Shown one piece after another: positions 1 through 7,060 of a stretch of DNA of 28,868 nucleotides. The DNA lies in assembly GCA_023413555.1 (NCBI GenBank), contig JAEZPG010000019.1, positions 1 to 28,868 of the forward strand. The letters run 5' to 3'. Position 1 is the stretch's first letter. Every line of letters begins with the position of its first letter. This DNA comes from Bacillota bacterium (lineage in GTDB: Bacteria > Bacillota > Clostridia > Lachnospirales > Lachnospiraceae). Below the pieces are notes generated by a model, which made no database searches, was not told the origin of the DNA, and saw only the letters and a list, made by a program, of their open reading frames with translations. The translations under genes were made by a program, and so were the position numbers.

Positions 1-117
1 GTATATGAAACAGTTCGAACAAAGCATGGAAATATTATAATAAAATAACATTATATTGTCAAATTTACTTATTTTTTACTCTATTTAGGTGTATTATTTA
101 TTTTCATTGTCTCTCTG

Positions 118-639
118 CTACATACAATAGGGGATCTCATTTTTAGGCTCTATTTTATCAACCTTACTTAACACTCCCTGATGTTCAACGCATTGTTTTC
201 GTATTTTCAGAACCCAGTCGTAGTCTAAAGGACGTGCACTCTTATCCGCCTTCTCCTGATTTTCTATGGTACAGCCAACGGTAACATTATTGTAGCCTTC
301 GCCCCAATCGGCTGGAATGCAGTCCATAAAGCGATTTATTCGTTTTGTCAGAAAGAGAAAATGTAAATCGGATCTCTCTTTTATCATCTTCCAACATTCC
401 GGTCTCCATTCATCTGCATCTTCAATCAGAAAATCAGAGAAGAAACAGAGAAATACCATCTGACCAGATTTTATTTTATAAGCTCCTGATTTAAGTTTAG
501 CAATGGGAGAATTAAATTCATCTGTCTTAACCACATTACTGGTGTCTATCTCTCTTTTTATATCACCTTTATGTATGTAACAATACTTACAGCCTTCACT
601 ATATTTGTGGCAGCCTCGCCAAGGATTCCACATAGACAT
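118..639 (-). pseudogene. DUF5131 (phage Gp37/Gp68-like) protein with internal deletion
   Basis: The 173-residue frame opens with the signature WNPWRGCHKYSEGCKYCY, whose Cys10, Cys17 and Cys20 form the CxxxxxxCxxC cluster typical of DUF5131, a radical-SAM-like family of unknown function. The N-terminal two thirds (residues 1-132, ending ENQEKAD) read normally. The frame then jumps straight to ARPLDYDWVLKIRKQC, which in full-length relatives (about 230-250 residues as I recall them) lies some 45 residues later, after a segment containing a conserved GGES-type motif. The last 20 residues do not resemble the usual C-terminus. The start at 639 is supported by a GGAGG 8 bases upstream. I infer an in-frame internal deletion plus tail loss, so the protein is probably inactive. 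It is the last gene on this strand in the window's left end and is separated by a hairpin from the nitroreductase. Confidence 0.6.
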
Positions 640-687
640 TGATCTTACCTCCTATACATAATACTATGTTAGGGGCAGATATAAAAC

Positions 688-729
688 TGAGACCGCCCTT
701 CCTAAATAACCAGGATACAAACGGTCTCA
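688..729 (-). terminator. Hairpin terminator after the redox gene cluster
   Basis: Perfect 8-base arms (TGAGACCG at 688-695 and CGGTCTCA at 722-729) flank a 26-base loop. Read on the minus strand, the second arm is followed by a short T tract (AGTTTTAT). It lies just past the nitroreductase stop at 747 and before the DUF5131 gene, so it plausibly ends the cluster transcript. Confidence 0.5.
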
Positions 730-746
730 CTATTAATATGCAACGT

Positions 747-1283
747 TTAATAGATTTTAAAGATATCTTTCAATCCTTTTCTTTTCGGCATAACAGGTAC
801 TTCGTCCGGATAACCTATTGCTATCAAGGCAATCAATTCTTCGTCCTTCGGTAAATTCAAAATCGATGATACTTTATCATAATCCAAAAATCCCAAAATC
901 ACTGTTCCTAAGCCATAATCATGTGCTGCCAAACATAGCGTTTGTGATGCAACTCCACAATCAAACATTTCCCAGCCTTTTCCCTTTAAGGTTGAAAAAG
1001 CACCATCCCTCTCATATCCGGAACGATTTTTAACTACAGATAAAGCTAACACCACAGGTGCTCCTGAAATGATTCTTTTATTAAAATCTGGACCACAATA
1101 TAATGATATCTCTTTCTTCAAATCTTCATTTTCAAATGCAGTATAACGTGTTACTTGGGTATTTTTCCAAGAAGGTGCATAACTTGCCGCAAGTATTATA
1201 TTTTCTAATAGATCTCTCGGAATCCTATCTGATTTGAATTTACGAATACTTCTCCTACTCTTGATTACATCCATCGTTTCCAT
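747..1283 (-). CDS. Nitroreductase family protein
   Basis: A 178-residue FMN-dependent nitroreductase-fold oxidoreductase, predicted to use NAD(P)H to reduce nitro compounds, quinones or flavins in the cytoplasm. The N-terminal SRRSIRKF motif (residues 9-16) is the family's FMN phosphate-binding segment, and APSWKNTQ (about residues 36-43) is the second conserved FMN/active-site stretch. The C-terminal half carries GLGTVILGF and LIAIGYPDE, also typical. Length matches the short nitroreductases of Clostridia. The start at 1283 follows AAGGTGA. It is the last gene of a minus-strand run with the FMN reductase (33 bases upstream) and pirin, which suggests a shared redox or xenobiotic-detoxification role. 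Family assignment is sure; the substrate is unknown. Confidence 0.9.
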   Translation of the reverse strand: METMDVIKSRRSIRKFKSDRIPRDLLENIILAASYAPSWKNTQVTRYTAFENEDLKKEISLYCGPDFNKRIISGAPVVLALSVVKNRSGYERDGAFSTLKGKGWEMFDCGVASQTLCLAAHDYGLGTVILGFLDYDKVSSILNLPKDEELIALIAIGYPDEVPVMPKRKGLKDIFKIY

Positions 1284-1316
1284 ACATTCACCTTGCCGAT
1301 ATTACTTACAATTTTA

Positions 1317-1883
1317 TTATTTTCCCCTGCGCCTTTGAATAAAGTCCACAAATTCGTTGGCCTGGGTCTCCAGAAAACCATAGCTTTCTTCCAGTTTCAG
1401 CTTACCATTACTATCAAGTTGTAAGAAAGCATTAGGGATGGTAAGCCTAGGTGCATTCATAACATCCATGTTTAAAAAGCTAATGAGGGTAACTAAATGA
1501 TCCTGAGCCAAACCTGTTCCAGACATACCTGGAGTGATTCCACTTACTGCAGCGGGTTTTCCAGCAAGAACCTGCGGTTCTTCACTACTAATTGAGCGGG
1601 ATAGCCAGTCTATAAGATTCTTTAAAACACCAGGGAAAAAGTGATTATACTCAGGTGTAAAGAACCAAATCCCATCTGAAGACTTTACCTCCTCACGAAT
1701 GCGATTTATAGAATCCGGTGCTGGATATTCTAAATCTTGATTCATTAGGGGGATATCCTGATACTCCAGTAGTGTAAAGTCTGCCCGATGACTAATGATT
1801 TCTTTTGCCTTCAAGGCCAGTTGACGATTATAGGATTCTTTTCGCAAAGAACCAACAATTGCTAAAATCTTGATTTTTTCCAT
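1317..1883 (-). CDS. NAD(P)H-dependent FMN reductase (flavodoxin-like fold)
   Basis: A 188-residue flavoprotein. The N-terminal IVGSLRKESYNRQL (about residues 9-22) is the phosphate-binding loop of the NADPH-dependent FMN reductase / azoreductase family, and FFTPEYNHFFPGVLKNLIDW (residues 74-93) is the second hallmark segment, which contacts the isoalloxazine ring and builds the dimer interface. The enzyme should transfer hydride from NAD(P)H to FMN or to quinone- or azo-type acceptors. A good ribosome site (AAAGGAG) sits 8-9 bases before the ATG at 1883. It lies 33 bases from the pirin gene and 33 bases from the nitroreductase, so the three are probably cotranscribed. The exact acceptor cannot be read from sequence. 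Confidence 0.9.
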   Translation of the reverse strand: MEKIKILAIVGSLRKESYNRQLALKAKEIISHRADFTLLEYQDIPLMNQDLEYPAPDSINRIREEVKSSDGIWFFTPEYNHFFPGVLKNLIDWLSRSISSEEPQVLAGKPAAVSGITPGMSGTGLAQDHLVTLISFLNMDVMNAPRLTIPNAFLQLDSNGKLKLEESYGFLETQANEFVDFIQRRRGK

Positions 1884-1916
1884 CTTTATGTTCTCCTTTC
1901 AACTTTTTTCAACATA

Positions 1917-2756
1917 CTAGTAAGATATATTAGTTTGAATAAAAGTTCCTCTTCTTAAGTCTTCAAAAGCTTTCTCTAGTTCTTCTTTTGTGTTCATTAC
2001 GATAGGCCCCCCCCAAGCTATAGGTTCCTTTAGACTTGAGGAACTTATGAATAATACTTGAGCATTTTTATCTGTTGCCTTTATCTCAACATGGTTTCCA
2101 TCGGATAGTTTTACTGCCGTTTTTTCTCTTACTAACTGTCCTCCGATATAGGCATCCCCTAAAAGGGTAAATACCATGACAGATCGTTCATTTTTAGTAT
2201 GAATGTCAATGGATGCATTAGGTTCCAGATGTACATCATAATAATCCAAAGGCAAATACTTACTCATATATCCTTTTCTGCCCTCAAATTCACCAGCCAA
2301 CAGTCTCAGTTTACCATTCTCCAATGGGATTTCTTCAATCTCATCATTCTTAATACTATGATAAGCCGGATCAGCCATCTTATCCTTTGCAGGAAGATTA
2401 AGCCATAGCTGCACTCCTAGCATTCTTTCTGATGCAGGTAATTTCTCTTCATGTAGAATTCCTGAACCAGCAGTCATCCACTGCACTTCTCCATCAGCTA
2501 TGGTATCCTCATTGCCCAAACTATCCCTATGAGTCATTTTTCCACGATACACATAACTGATTGTTTCGATCCCTCTATGAGGGTGCATAGGAAATCCAGC
2601 TGTGTAATCATCCGGATTCGTACTGTCAAAGGAATCTAGCATTAAAATAGGATCGTATTCCTGTACTGTCTGGTTAGCTAGAACTCTGACTAAGTTTACT
2701 CCTGCTCCATCCTGTGTTCTAAAACCCTGAACCTGTTGTTTGATTTTTCTTTCCAT
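1917..2756 (-). CDS. Pirin family protein (cupin quercetinase-like)
   Basis: A 279-residue double-cupin protein. HPHRGIETISYVYRGKMTHRDS (starting near residue 58) is the pirin signature supplying the iron-binding histidines, followed by GEVQWMTAGSGILHEE, which carries the remaining His and Glu ligands. The C-terminal cupin ends with the usual GGPIVMNTKEELEKAF segment. Bacterial pirins act as quercetin-type dioxygenases or redox-responsive modulators; which applies here is not visible. The ATG at 2756 is preceded by AGGAGG 7 bases upstream. Its position at the head of the FMN reductase and nitroreductase run is a common arrangement in Firmicutes and supports an oxidative or electrophile stress role. 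Confidence 0.9.
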   Translation of the reverse strand: MERKIKQQVQGFRTQDGAGVNLVRVLANQTVQEYDPILMLDSFDSTNPDDYTAGFPMHPHRGIETISYVYRGKMTHRDSLGNEDTIADGEVQWMTAGSGILHEEKLPASERMLGVQLWLNLPAKDKMADPAYHSIKNDEIEEIPLENGKLRLLAGEFEGRKGYMSKYLPLDYYDVHLEPNASIDIHTKNERSVMVFTLLGDAYIGGQLVREKTAVKLSDGNHVEIKATDKNAQVLFISSSSLKEPIAWGGPIVMNTKEELEKAFEDLRRGTFIQTNISY

Positions 2757-2760
2757 AAGC

Positions 2761-2940
2761 TTACCTCCTATATCCTTGTGCTTCTTTTGTTAAAGGAATG
2801 ACATCAGATTGATCAAGCAGTTCCCGTTTAAACTTTCTATTTAAGGTCATGAATAACTTCATACCCCAACTAACACGTTTAATAAAGGAATACACACCGA
2901 TGCTACCCGGCGAGACTTGACCTTTCACTTCCTTATACAT
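2761..2940 (-). CDS. Small unassigned protein upstream of pirin (59 residues)
   Basis: I do not recognise this protein. The frame can start at 2961, but the internal ATG at 2940 (MYKEVKGQ) is preferred because GGAGAAG lies 8 bases ahead of it. The product is basic, with no membrane segment or obvious motif, and ends four bases before the pirin start, which implies translational coupling. Two short frames just upstream (2965-3133) run in the same direction, and the nearer one is in the same frame, cut off only by tandem TGA TGA. The product may therefore be the surviving C-terminal piece of a longer broken gene rather than an independent small protein. Confidence 0.4.
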   Translation of the reverse strand: MYKEVKGQVSPGSIGVYSFIKRVSWGMKLFMTLNRKFKRELLDQSDVIPLTKEAQGYRR

Positions 2941-2964
2941 TGTCGGAACTTCTCCATTCATTCA

Positions 2965-3133
2965 TCATTTTGCACGGGCTGTATCCTGTTCCCCACCTAC
3001 ACCATCAAAAGTAACAAGAGCTACTTTATTATCTGAAGATATTTTTAAAACTCGTTTAAAATTCACAGACAGCATTTTCTTTGCGTAGCTTAGTTTCATC
3101 GAATGTAGTAGATAATTTTGGACTATAAGACAT
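2965..3133 (-). other. Short open segments, possible front part of a broken gene
   Basis: Reading leftwards on the minus strand, a 25-codon frame starts at ATG 3133 (MSYSPKLSTTFDETK) behind a weak GAGGG site and ends at TAA 3056-3058. A 44-codon frame from ATG 3099 overlaps it in another phase and ends at tandem TGA codons (2962-2967) with the sequence KVALVTFDGVGGEQDTARAK. That second frame is in phase with the small gene at 2761-2940. One frameshift and the stops would separate them from a single protein of about 130 residues. No family is recognised, so this is only suggestive. Confidence 0.25.
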
Positions 3134-3470
3134 GTTATTTTCCCTCGCTTCTTTTATTAATGTTTCCCCATATATTTAAACTGCTGGAATTAATCTTTTA
3201 CTTACATCTCTTTTTCAGTTTCCCCTGCGAAAAATTATTAGCATACCTAGTAGAAGAACATCCCCTGGAGGATACCTTTAATTTCAATGAATCTATCATC
3301 ACTTGCTATCACCTAAAGCTCGATACTATAGGAATTAAGTTTTCTTTCATAATAACAATTTTTTGTAGATAAAACAATCTATGCTAACATAAGTATACAA
3401 ATCCATGGATGTAATAACTAGTCCTGAAATTTATATAAATGTTTATTCTTTTGACAATTATTTTTTTAAA
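3134..3470. other. Intergenic stretch with no supported gene
   Basis: About 340 AT-rich bases. A plus-strand open frame at 3118-3372 has no ribosome site and an unprotein-like composition rich in Phe, Leu and His, and I see no conserved frame on the minus strand. No convincing hairpin or promoter was found. Confidence 0.5.
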
Positions 3471-4028
3471 TTACATTTTCTTAGTAGGCTTTTTGTTTAA
3501 CTTTAAGACTATACCTTTCTGCAATGCTAAAATGTTGAATTGATTCGCAGCAATGATAGCCTTTTCTCTAATAGTCATACTCTTTACGACTTTTTCTTCA
3601 ATTGCTTGGATAGTTACTTTGATGTCAGTAAGTTCTAAAAGATTAACGGCAAGACTAAAAAAAGTTTTACGCCTACCATCATTATATTTTTCCAATAAAT
3701 ACGTTAGAATTTTCATTTTCTCAGATAGCTCGACATGGTACGACCTAATACCTATATTTTATAACTTTTCCATATCCCTTAGTTGATGATGATGAGTAAT
3801 AAAGGAATCAAATTCTTCGATTCCTTTATACTTATCACATGGATACTCACTACACTCATAGCAATAATTGATGCCATTATGTTTTAAACTACACTTAGCA
3901 ATGGCACATCCTTGATTTCCCTCGCCCCCACCACAACCTGGACAATACTTATCTATCTTCATTGTACACAGGGAACAGTTTAAACCACATAGTGAAAACA
4001 TCAAATCCTCTCGTTGAAAACCCTTCAT
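3471..4028 (-). pseudogene. DUF3795 protein interrupted by one in-frame TAA
   Basis: The start at 4028 (MKGFQREDLMF) is preferred over an upstream ATG because GAGGGG precedes it. The first 89 codons give the cysteine-rich DUF3795 core: CGLNCSLC, then CPGCGGGEGNQGCAIAKC and YCYECSEYPC, a pattern that suggests metal binding. A TAA at 3759-3761 follows RDMEKL. The same reading frame continues without any shift (NIGIRSYHVELSEK, then KYNDGRRKTFFSLAVNLLEL) to a natural stop at 3471, and this downstream part is the normal C-terminal half of the family. Total length with read-through is about 185 codons, as expected for an intact member. One nonsense change is therefore enough to explain the break. 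The family's function is unknown. Confidence 0.8.
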
Positions 4029-4361
4029 TAAGATAATTCCCCTCTCAAAAGATAATATAAAAGAACAATACGTATATTTCATTAATTATATCAATATATG
4101 GAATTTTATACAACTTTATGTTAAGCTAATATAAGTGGCAACTCCCTACTCTAACGTATCAATTTGCTTTCTAATACAAGCCAAATCTGATTGAAAGAAT
4201 CTATCATCAATGCTACTTTAGTAGGTGGATTGGGACTATTCCATTATGAATCAAATAAATCATACCACTCATTATGGTAGCTTGAAATACAACATGTCTT
4301 AGCTACAATATAAATAATAAGGAGGGATGAACTATTAGTAAAAGCAGGAAAAATAATGCAT
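4029..4361. other. Intergenic stretch, no supported gene
   Basis: AT-rich. An AAGGAGGGATG at about 4319-4329 looks like a translation start, but the frame stops after three codons (ATG AAC TAT TAG). A minus-strand segment at roughly 4150-4222 stays open for about 24 codons and ends in a protein-like tail (RKQIDTLE then TAG), but it is too short to assign. Confidence 0.4.
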
Positions 4362-4410
4362 AGCAAAGGCTATTGCATATCACTCAAGCAGAATATCAAT
4401 AGTCTTTGCT
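4362..4410 (+). repeat. Inverted repeat in the leader of the CD3324-like gene
   Basis: Arms AGCAAAGGCTATTG (4362-4375) and CAATAGTCTTTGCT (4397-4410) pair over 14 bases with a single G-T wobble and a 21-base loop. No T tract follows, so it is not a standard terminator. It ends 29 bases before the start codon at 4440, close to the ribosome site, and could be an operator or a leader hairpin. Confidence 0.5.
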
Positions 4411-4439
4411 ACCCTAAATAATAATTTTAGGAGGGCATT

Positions 4440-4712
4440 ATGGGCTATGTTCACGCTTTGGAAATTCTACCCGAAGAATTGATTGAAAAAATACAAGAAT
4501 ATGTTAGCGGACAAGTTTTATACATTCCAAAAATAAAAACAAAAAGATGTAAGTGGGGAGAAAAGACAGATACGAAATCATATTATAAAGAAAGAAATTA
4601 TGACATATGTAATAGTTATAAAAATGGCATGACCGTTTTTGAACTTTCAGAAAAGTATTGTTTAACCCCTAAAAGTATTCAACGCATCATAAGAAGTATG
4701 CAAATTTTATAA
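4440..4712 (+). CDS. CD3324-family helix-turn-helix protein
   Basis: A 90-residue protein matching the CD3324 family of clostridial small regulators as I know it. The N-terminus (ALEILPEELIEKIQEYVSGQ) is followed by the hallmark LYIPK and by KWGEKTDTKSYYKERN. The C-terminal NSYKNGMTVFELSEKYCLTP plus KSIQRIIR (from about residue 59) forms a Mor-like helix-turn-helix whose recognition helix is probably KSIQRIIRSM. A strong AGGAGGG sits 6 bases before the ATG. The gene stands alone, with an inverted repeat upstream and a hairpin terminator immediately after its stop. It probably binds DNA, but its targets are unknown. Such genes often sit beside small enzymes or transporters; here the next plus-strand gene is a GNAT acetyltransferase with its own promoter-like region. 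Confidence 0.75.
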   Translation: MGYVHALEILPEELIEKIQEYVSGQVLYIPKIKTKRCKWGEKTDTKSYYKERNYDICNSYKNGMTVFELSEKYCLTPKSIQRIIRSMQIL

Positions 4713-4714
4713 CT

Positions 4715-4751
4715 AGATGCACCACTGTATCAAGTGGCACATCTATTTTTT
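4715..4751 (+). terminator. Rho-independent terminator of the CD3324-like gene
   Basis: AGATGCACCACT (4715-4726) pairs with AGTGGCACATCT (4733-4744) through a 2x2 internal loop around a GTATCA loop, followed by ATTTTTTA. It begins two bases after the stop codon. Confidence 0.75.
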
Positions 4752-4768
4752 ACAACGATGCATGTTCC

Positions 4769-4795
4769 CCTATTTGAAATAGGAAATGGTATAAT
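4769..4795 (+). promoter_or_regulatory. Dyad and -10 element ahead of the GNAT gene
   Basis: A perfect 15-base dyad, CCTATTT-G-AAATAGG (4769-4783), sits seven bases before a consensus TATAAT (4790-4795). No good -35 box is present at the right distance, and the dyad occupies that place. This fits a promoter dependent on or occluded by a regulator. The protein that would bind is unknown. Confidence 0.45.
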
Positions 4796-4833
4796 GAATT
4801 TGCAATGATTACAAAGGAACGGAGAAGTATCGA

Positions 4834-5280
4834 ATGGAAATTGTAAAAATTAAAGATAATGAAAAAGCAAACTATATGGATTTACTACTTATTGCAGATG
4901 AACAGGTAAGTATGATAGAAAAATATTTGTATCGTGGTGAGATGTTCGCCTTGTATGATGAAGGTGTTAAAGCAATTTGCGTTGTCACCCAAGAGCAAGG
5001 TGGCTCTTATGAACTAAAAAATATTGTTACCGTTCCTGAATATCAACGGAAAGGATATGGACAGCATCTTATCTCATCTATTGCTGATTACTACAAAAAG
5101 GTCGGTAACGAGTTATTGGTTGGAACAGGCGATTGCCCTACGATACTTCGATTCTACGAGAAATGTGGATTTGAAAAATCACATATTATTAAAAACTTCT
5201 TTATAGACAATTACGACCACCCTATGTATGAAGATGGAGTACAGTTAGTGGATATGGTTTATTTAAAGAGACGACTATAA
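4834..5280 (+). CDS. GNAT family N-acetyltransferase
   Basis: A 148-residue single-domain acetyltransferase. The acetyl-CoA-binding motif A is visible as IVTVPEYQRKGYGQHLISSI (from about residue 64), with the Q/R-x-x-G-x-G/A core as RKGYGQ, and motif B appears as LRFYEKCGFEKSH (near residues 107-119). The enzyme should transfer an acetyl group from acetyl-CoA to an amine, but the acceptor cannot be read from sequence. The start at 4834 has a GGAG-type site (ACGGAGAAG) about 7 bases ahead. The gene is monocistronic, with a terminator 11 bases after the stop. A second open frame inside it (5024-5206) is only a shadow. Confidence 0.88.
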   Translation: MEIVKIKDNEKANYMDLLLIADEQVSMIEKYLYRGEMFALYDEGVKAICVVTQEQGGSYELKNIVTVPEYQRKGYGQHLISSIADYYKKVGNELLVGTGDCPTILRFYEKCGFEKSHIIKNFFIDNYDHPMYEDGVQLVDMVYLKRRL

Positions 5281-5290
5281 AAGGAAACTG

Positions 5291-5328
5291 ATGCCCGACT
5301 AATCGAGAGTCGGGCATTGTTGTATTTT
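5291..5328 (+). terminator. Rho-independent terminator of the GNAT gene
   Basis: Perfect 10-base stem: ATGCCCGACT (5291-5300) with AGTCGGGCAT (5308-5317), a 7-base loop, then a T-rich tail (TGTTGTATTTT). Confidence 0.85.
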
Positions 5329-5334
5329 ATCACG

Positions 5335-5551
5335 TTTTTTACCTGCACTTTCTCACGGCTACGTAAGAATTGGTACAGTAATCTGTGTAAGCAGTTATCT
5401 AGAATTACGATTATCATCATTAAATAATAGTTATAAACCTTTCCTTGCTGTTCATATCCATGCTCTATTATCCACTGCGTAATTTCCATCATCAATGTTT
5501 TCTAAATCAGTATTATGATAACATACGAAAGGCCCACCGGATAAAAGTATA
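5335..5551 (-). pseudogene. Remnant of a GyrI-like effector-binding protein
   Basis: Three pieces of one family read in order on the minus strand. The first (about 5550-5490) gives LLSGGPFVCYHNTDLENIDDG, matching the G-P-x-V-x-Y-H-N-x-D-x-E-N-x-D strand of GyrI-like (AraC/MerR effector) domains. A different frame then gives EITQWIIEHGYEQQGKVYNY (about 5485-5425), the standard W-I-x-x-x-G-Y-E helix that normally lies some 50 residues further on. After one more frame change, NDDNRNSR, a stop and LLTQITVPIL match the usual acidic C-terminus (to about 5337). The N-terminal part is missing. It is a deleted, frameshifted relic. It lies directly downstream of the AraC-type regulator, which still holds an intact domain of this kind. 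The 78-codon open frame covering part of this stretch is not a gene. Confidence 0.65.
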
Positions 5552-5577
5552 TGATTGCTATTTACGCTATCTCCTTA

Positions 5578-6930
5578 TTATCTCTTCTTTTTACCTCGAC
5601 GTATGGAGATTAATTGCTTAACATCCTCCAATACAACTTCATCCGTCACATTAATCATGAGCCACTTTTGACCCATGCCCGTTTTTGTTTCGCGATACAA
5701 CTGTTGTATGTACTCTGAAAAAAGAGGAAGCATCCATTCGGTTTCAGTTAGCTCACGATCCCCAATGACAATGAGAGCAATAAAATATCCCTCCATAGGA
5801 TACAGCGTACATAAAGTACGCCCTGCCTTTTTATATTTTACATTCCATCCATACTGAAAGGAACATCTGCTATAATCTAACACTGGCTTACTCTGATATT
5901 CTGTCTCTATATGCTCACACAAGCACCCAAACAAAGGACTATTTACATAGGCACTAATGGTTGACATAGAAGGCTTTTGTACTCCGTTGGTTTTATCCCA
6001 AGTTTCTTTGGTTCTAACTATCCCTTGCGACGAGCATAATGGCAACCATATCTCCATATAGCTTGTATCCGGATTCGTATCATAATATATCTCAGCTATG
6101 AAATCGCCACAGGTTAGATTATGACTTTTTATCCAGTTGCTCATAAATGAACTTGCTTTAAAGATGGAGGAACCAATGAGTTCTGAAAAGTTTTCTGCCT
6201 CCACACAACAAACCGCATATTCACCACATGGAAGTGTATAGGAGGCATATCCATCCTCTTTTTCATTGCCGATTACTTCAGCTCCAGCCATGTAAGTACA
6301 GCAACCTTCTCTGGCGTCTCCCATATACAGAATACCATATTCATTACTATTTTGTAGGAAATACGAAATATTCGGTTTCTGATGATGAAACTCCTCCCAT
6401 ATTGCCCCCATAGATGCAATACCTGTGGCTTTTCCTCCTGCTAATTCCGTTTCAGGTACTTCACCTTCGACTCCAATAATTACACGTGGTTCAGCCAATG
6501 TTCTTCGGGTTACTAAAACCACAATGCCGTCAGTAATTAGTGGTACATCTTCATCAACTACAACATAGTTCAATAATAAATCAGGTTTGATAAAATGATT
6601 AAGTAACACAGGACAAGTACGAAATTCATCAGGGGTTATTCCATATGCATCTTTAAATGCTCGAGTAAAGCTGGCATGGTCCGTAAAGCCATAATCAAGT
6701 GCAACATCAACAATACGCTTTTCTATGTTTTTAAGATCTTCCGAAGCTTTTGCCAGCCGACGCATCCTCACATATTCATTTACAGGCTTTTTTACTAAAC
6801 GCCTAAACAGGCGTTGAAAATAATATGGCGATAATGAAGCCACATTTGCAAGAGTATCTATCATCATATTCTCAGACAAATGGTCTTCAATATAGTTCAA
6901 CGAATTTTGTATTGCTTCCCACGCATGCAT
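5578..6930 (-). CDS. AraC-type regulator fused to GyrI-like and DUF3788 domains
   Basis: The 450-residue start at 6930 (MHAWEAIQNSLNYIEDHL) is chosen for its AGGAGG at 8 bases; an upstream in-frame ATG lacks a site. Residues 1 to about 105 are an AraC DNA-binding domain with two helix-turn-helices: TLANVASLSPYYFQRLFRRL, then IVDVALDYGFTDHASFTRAF, ending in the GITPDEFR signature. Residues of about 140-280 are a GyrI-like small-molecule-binding domain (GKATGIASMGAIWEEF, YASYTLPCGEYAVC, YMEIWLPL). The rest (from about 310) is DUF3788: STISAYVNSPLFGCLCEHIE, then GWNVKYKKAGRTLCTLYPME and KWLMINVTDEVVLEDVKQLI. It should sense a small molecule and activate transcription in the cytoplasm. The DUF3788 addition is unusual for AraC proteins and may be a second sensing module. 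The target may be its own region, which includes the downstream relic and the truncated MBL gene. Confidence 0.85.
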   Translation of the reverse strand: MHAWEAIQNSLNYIEDHLSENMMIDTLANVASLSPYYFQRLFRRLVKKPVNEYVRMRRLAKASEDLKNIEKRIVDVALDYGFTDHASFTRAFKDAYGITPDEFRTCPVLLNHFIKPDLLLNYVVVDEDVPLITDGIVVLVTRRTLAEPRVIIGVEGEVPETELAGGKATGIASMGAIWEEFHHQKPNISYFLQNSNEYGILYMGDAREGCCTYMAGAEVIGNEKEDGYASYTLPCGEYAVCCVEAENFSELIGSSIFKASSFMSNWIKSHNLTCGDFIAEIYYDTNPDTSYMEIWLPLCSSQGIVRTKETWDKTNGVQKPSMSTISAYVNSPLFGCLCEHIETEYQSKPVLDYSRCSFQYGWNVKYKKAGRTLCTLYPMEGYFIALIVIGDRELTETEWMLPLFSEYIQQLYRETKTGMGQKWLMINVTDEVVLEDVKQLISIRRGKKKR

Positions 6931-7060
6931 TTTAACACCTCCTAGTATACAGAATAGTACAGATATTTCTATCTTGCTTGTCACACAATGCCCTTTTTAA
7001 ACAATGTACTCCAATTCTATTTACCAACATCTTCTTAGCAAAAGGAATCTATCTTCTATT

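Noticed and set aside
1..48. Possible C-terminal ends of a plus-strand gene (frames ending MKQFEQSMEIL or VYETVRTKHGNIIIK).
   Set aside because: Both frames are open from the window edge for only 12-15 codons, and nothing decides between them or shows a family.
3118..3372. 84-codon plus-strand open frame.
   Set aside because: No ribosome site, and a composition dominated by Phe, Leu, His and Cys, as expected from random AT-rich sequence.
3759..3761. Programmed read-through of the TAA in the DUF3795 gene.
   Set aside because: No recoding signal is visible around the codon and TAA is the least readily read stop; a mutation or sequencing error is simpler.
4150..4222. Short minus-strand segment ending RKQIDTLE that looks like a protein C-terminus.
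   Set aside because: Only about 24 codons between stops, which is common by chance.
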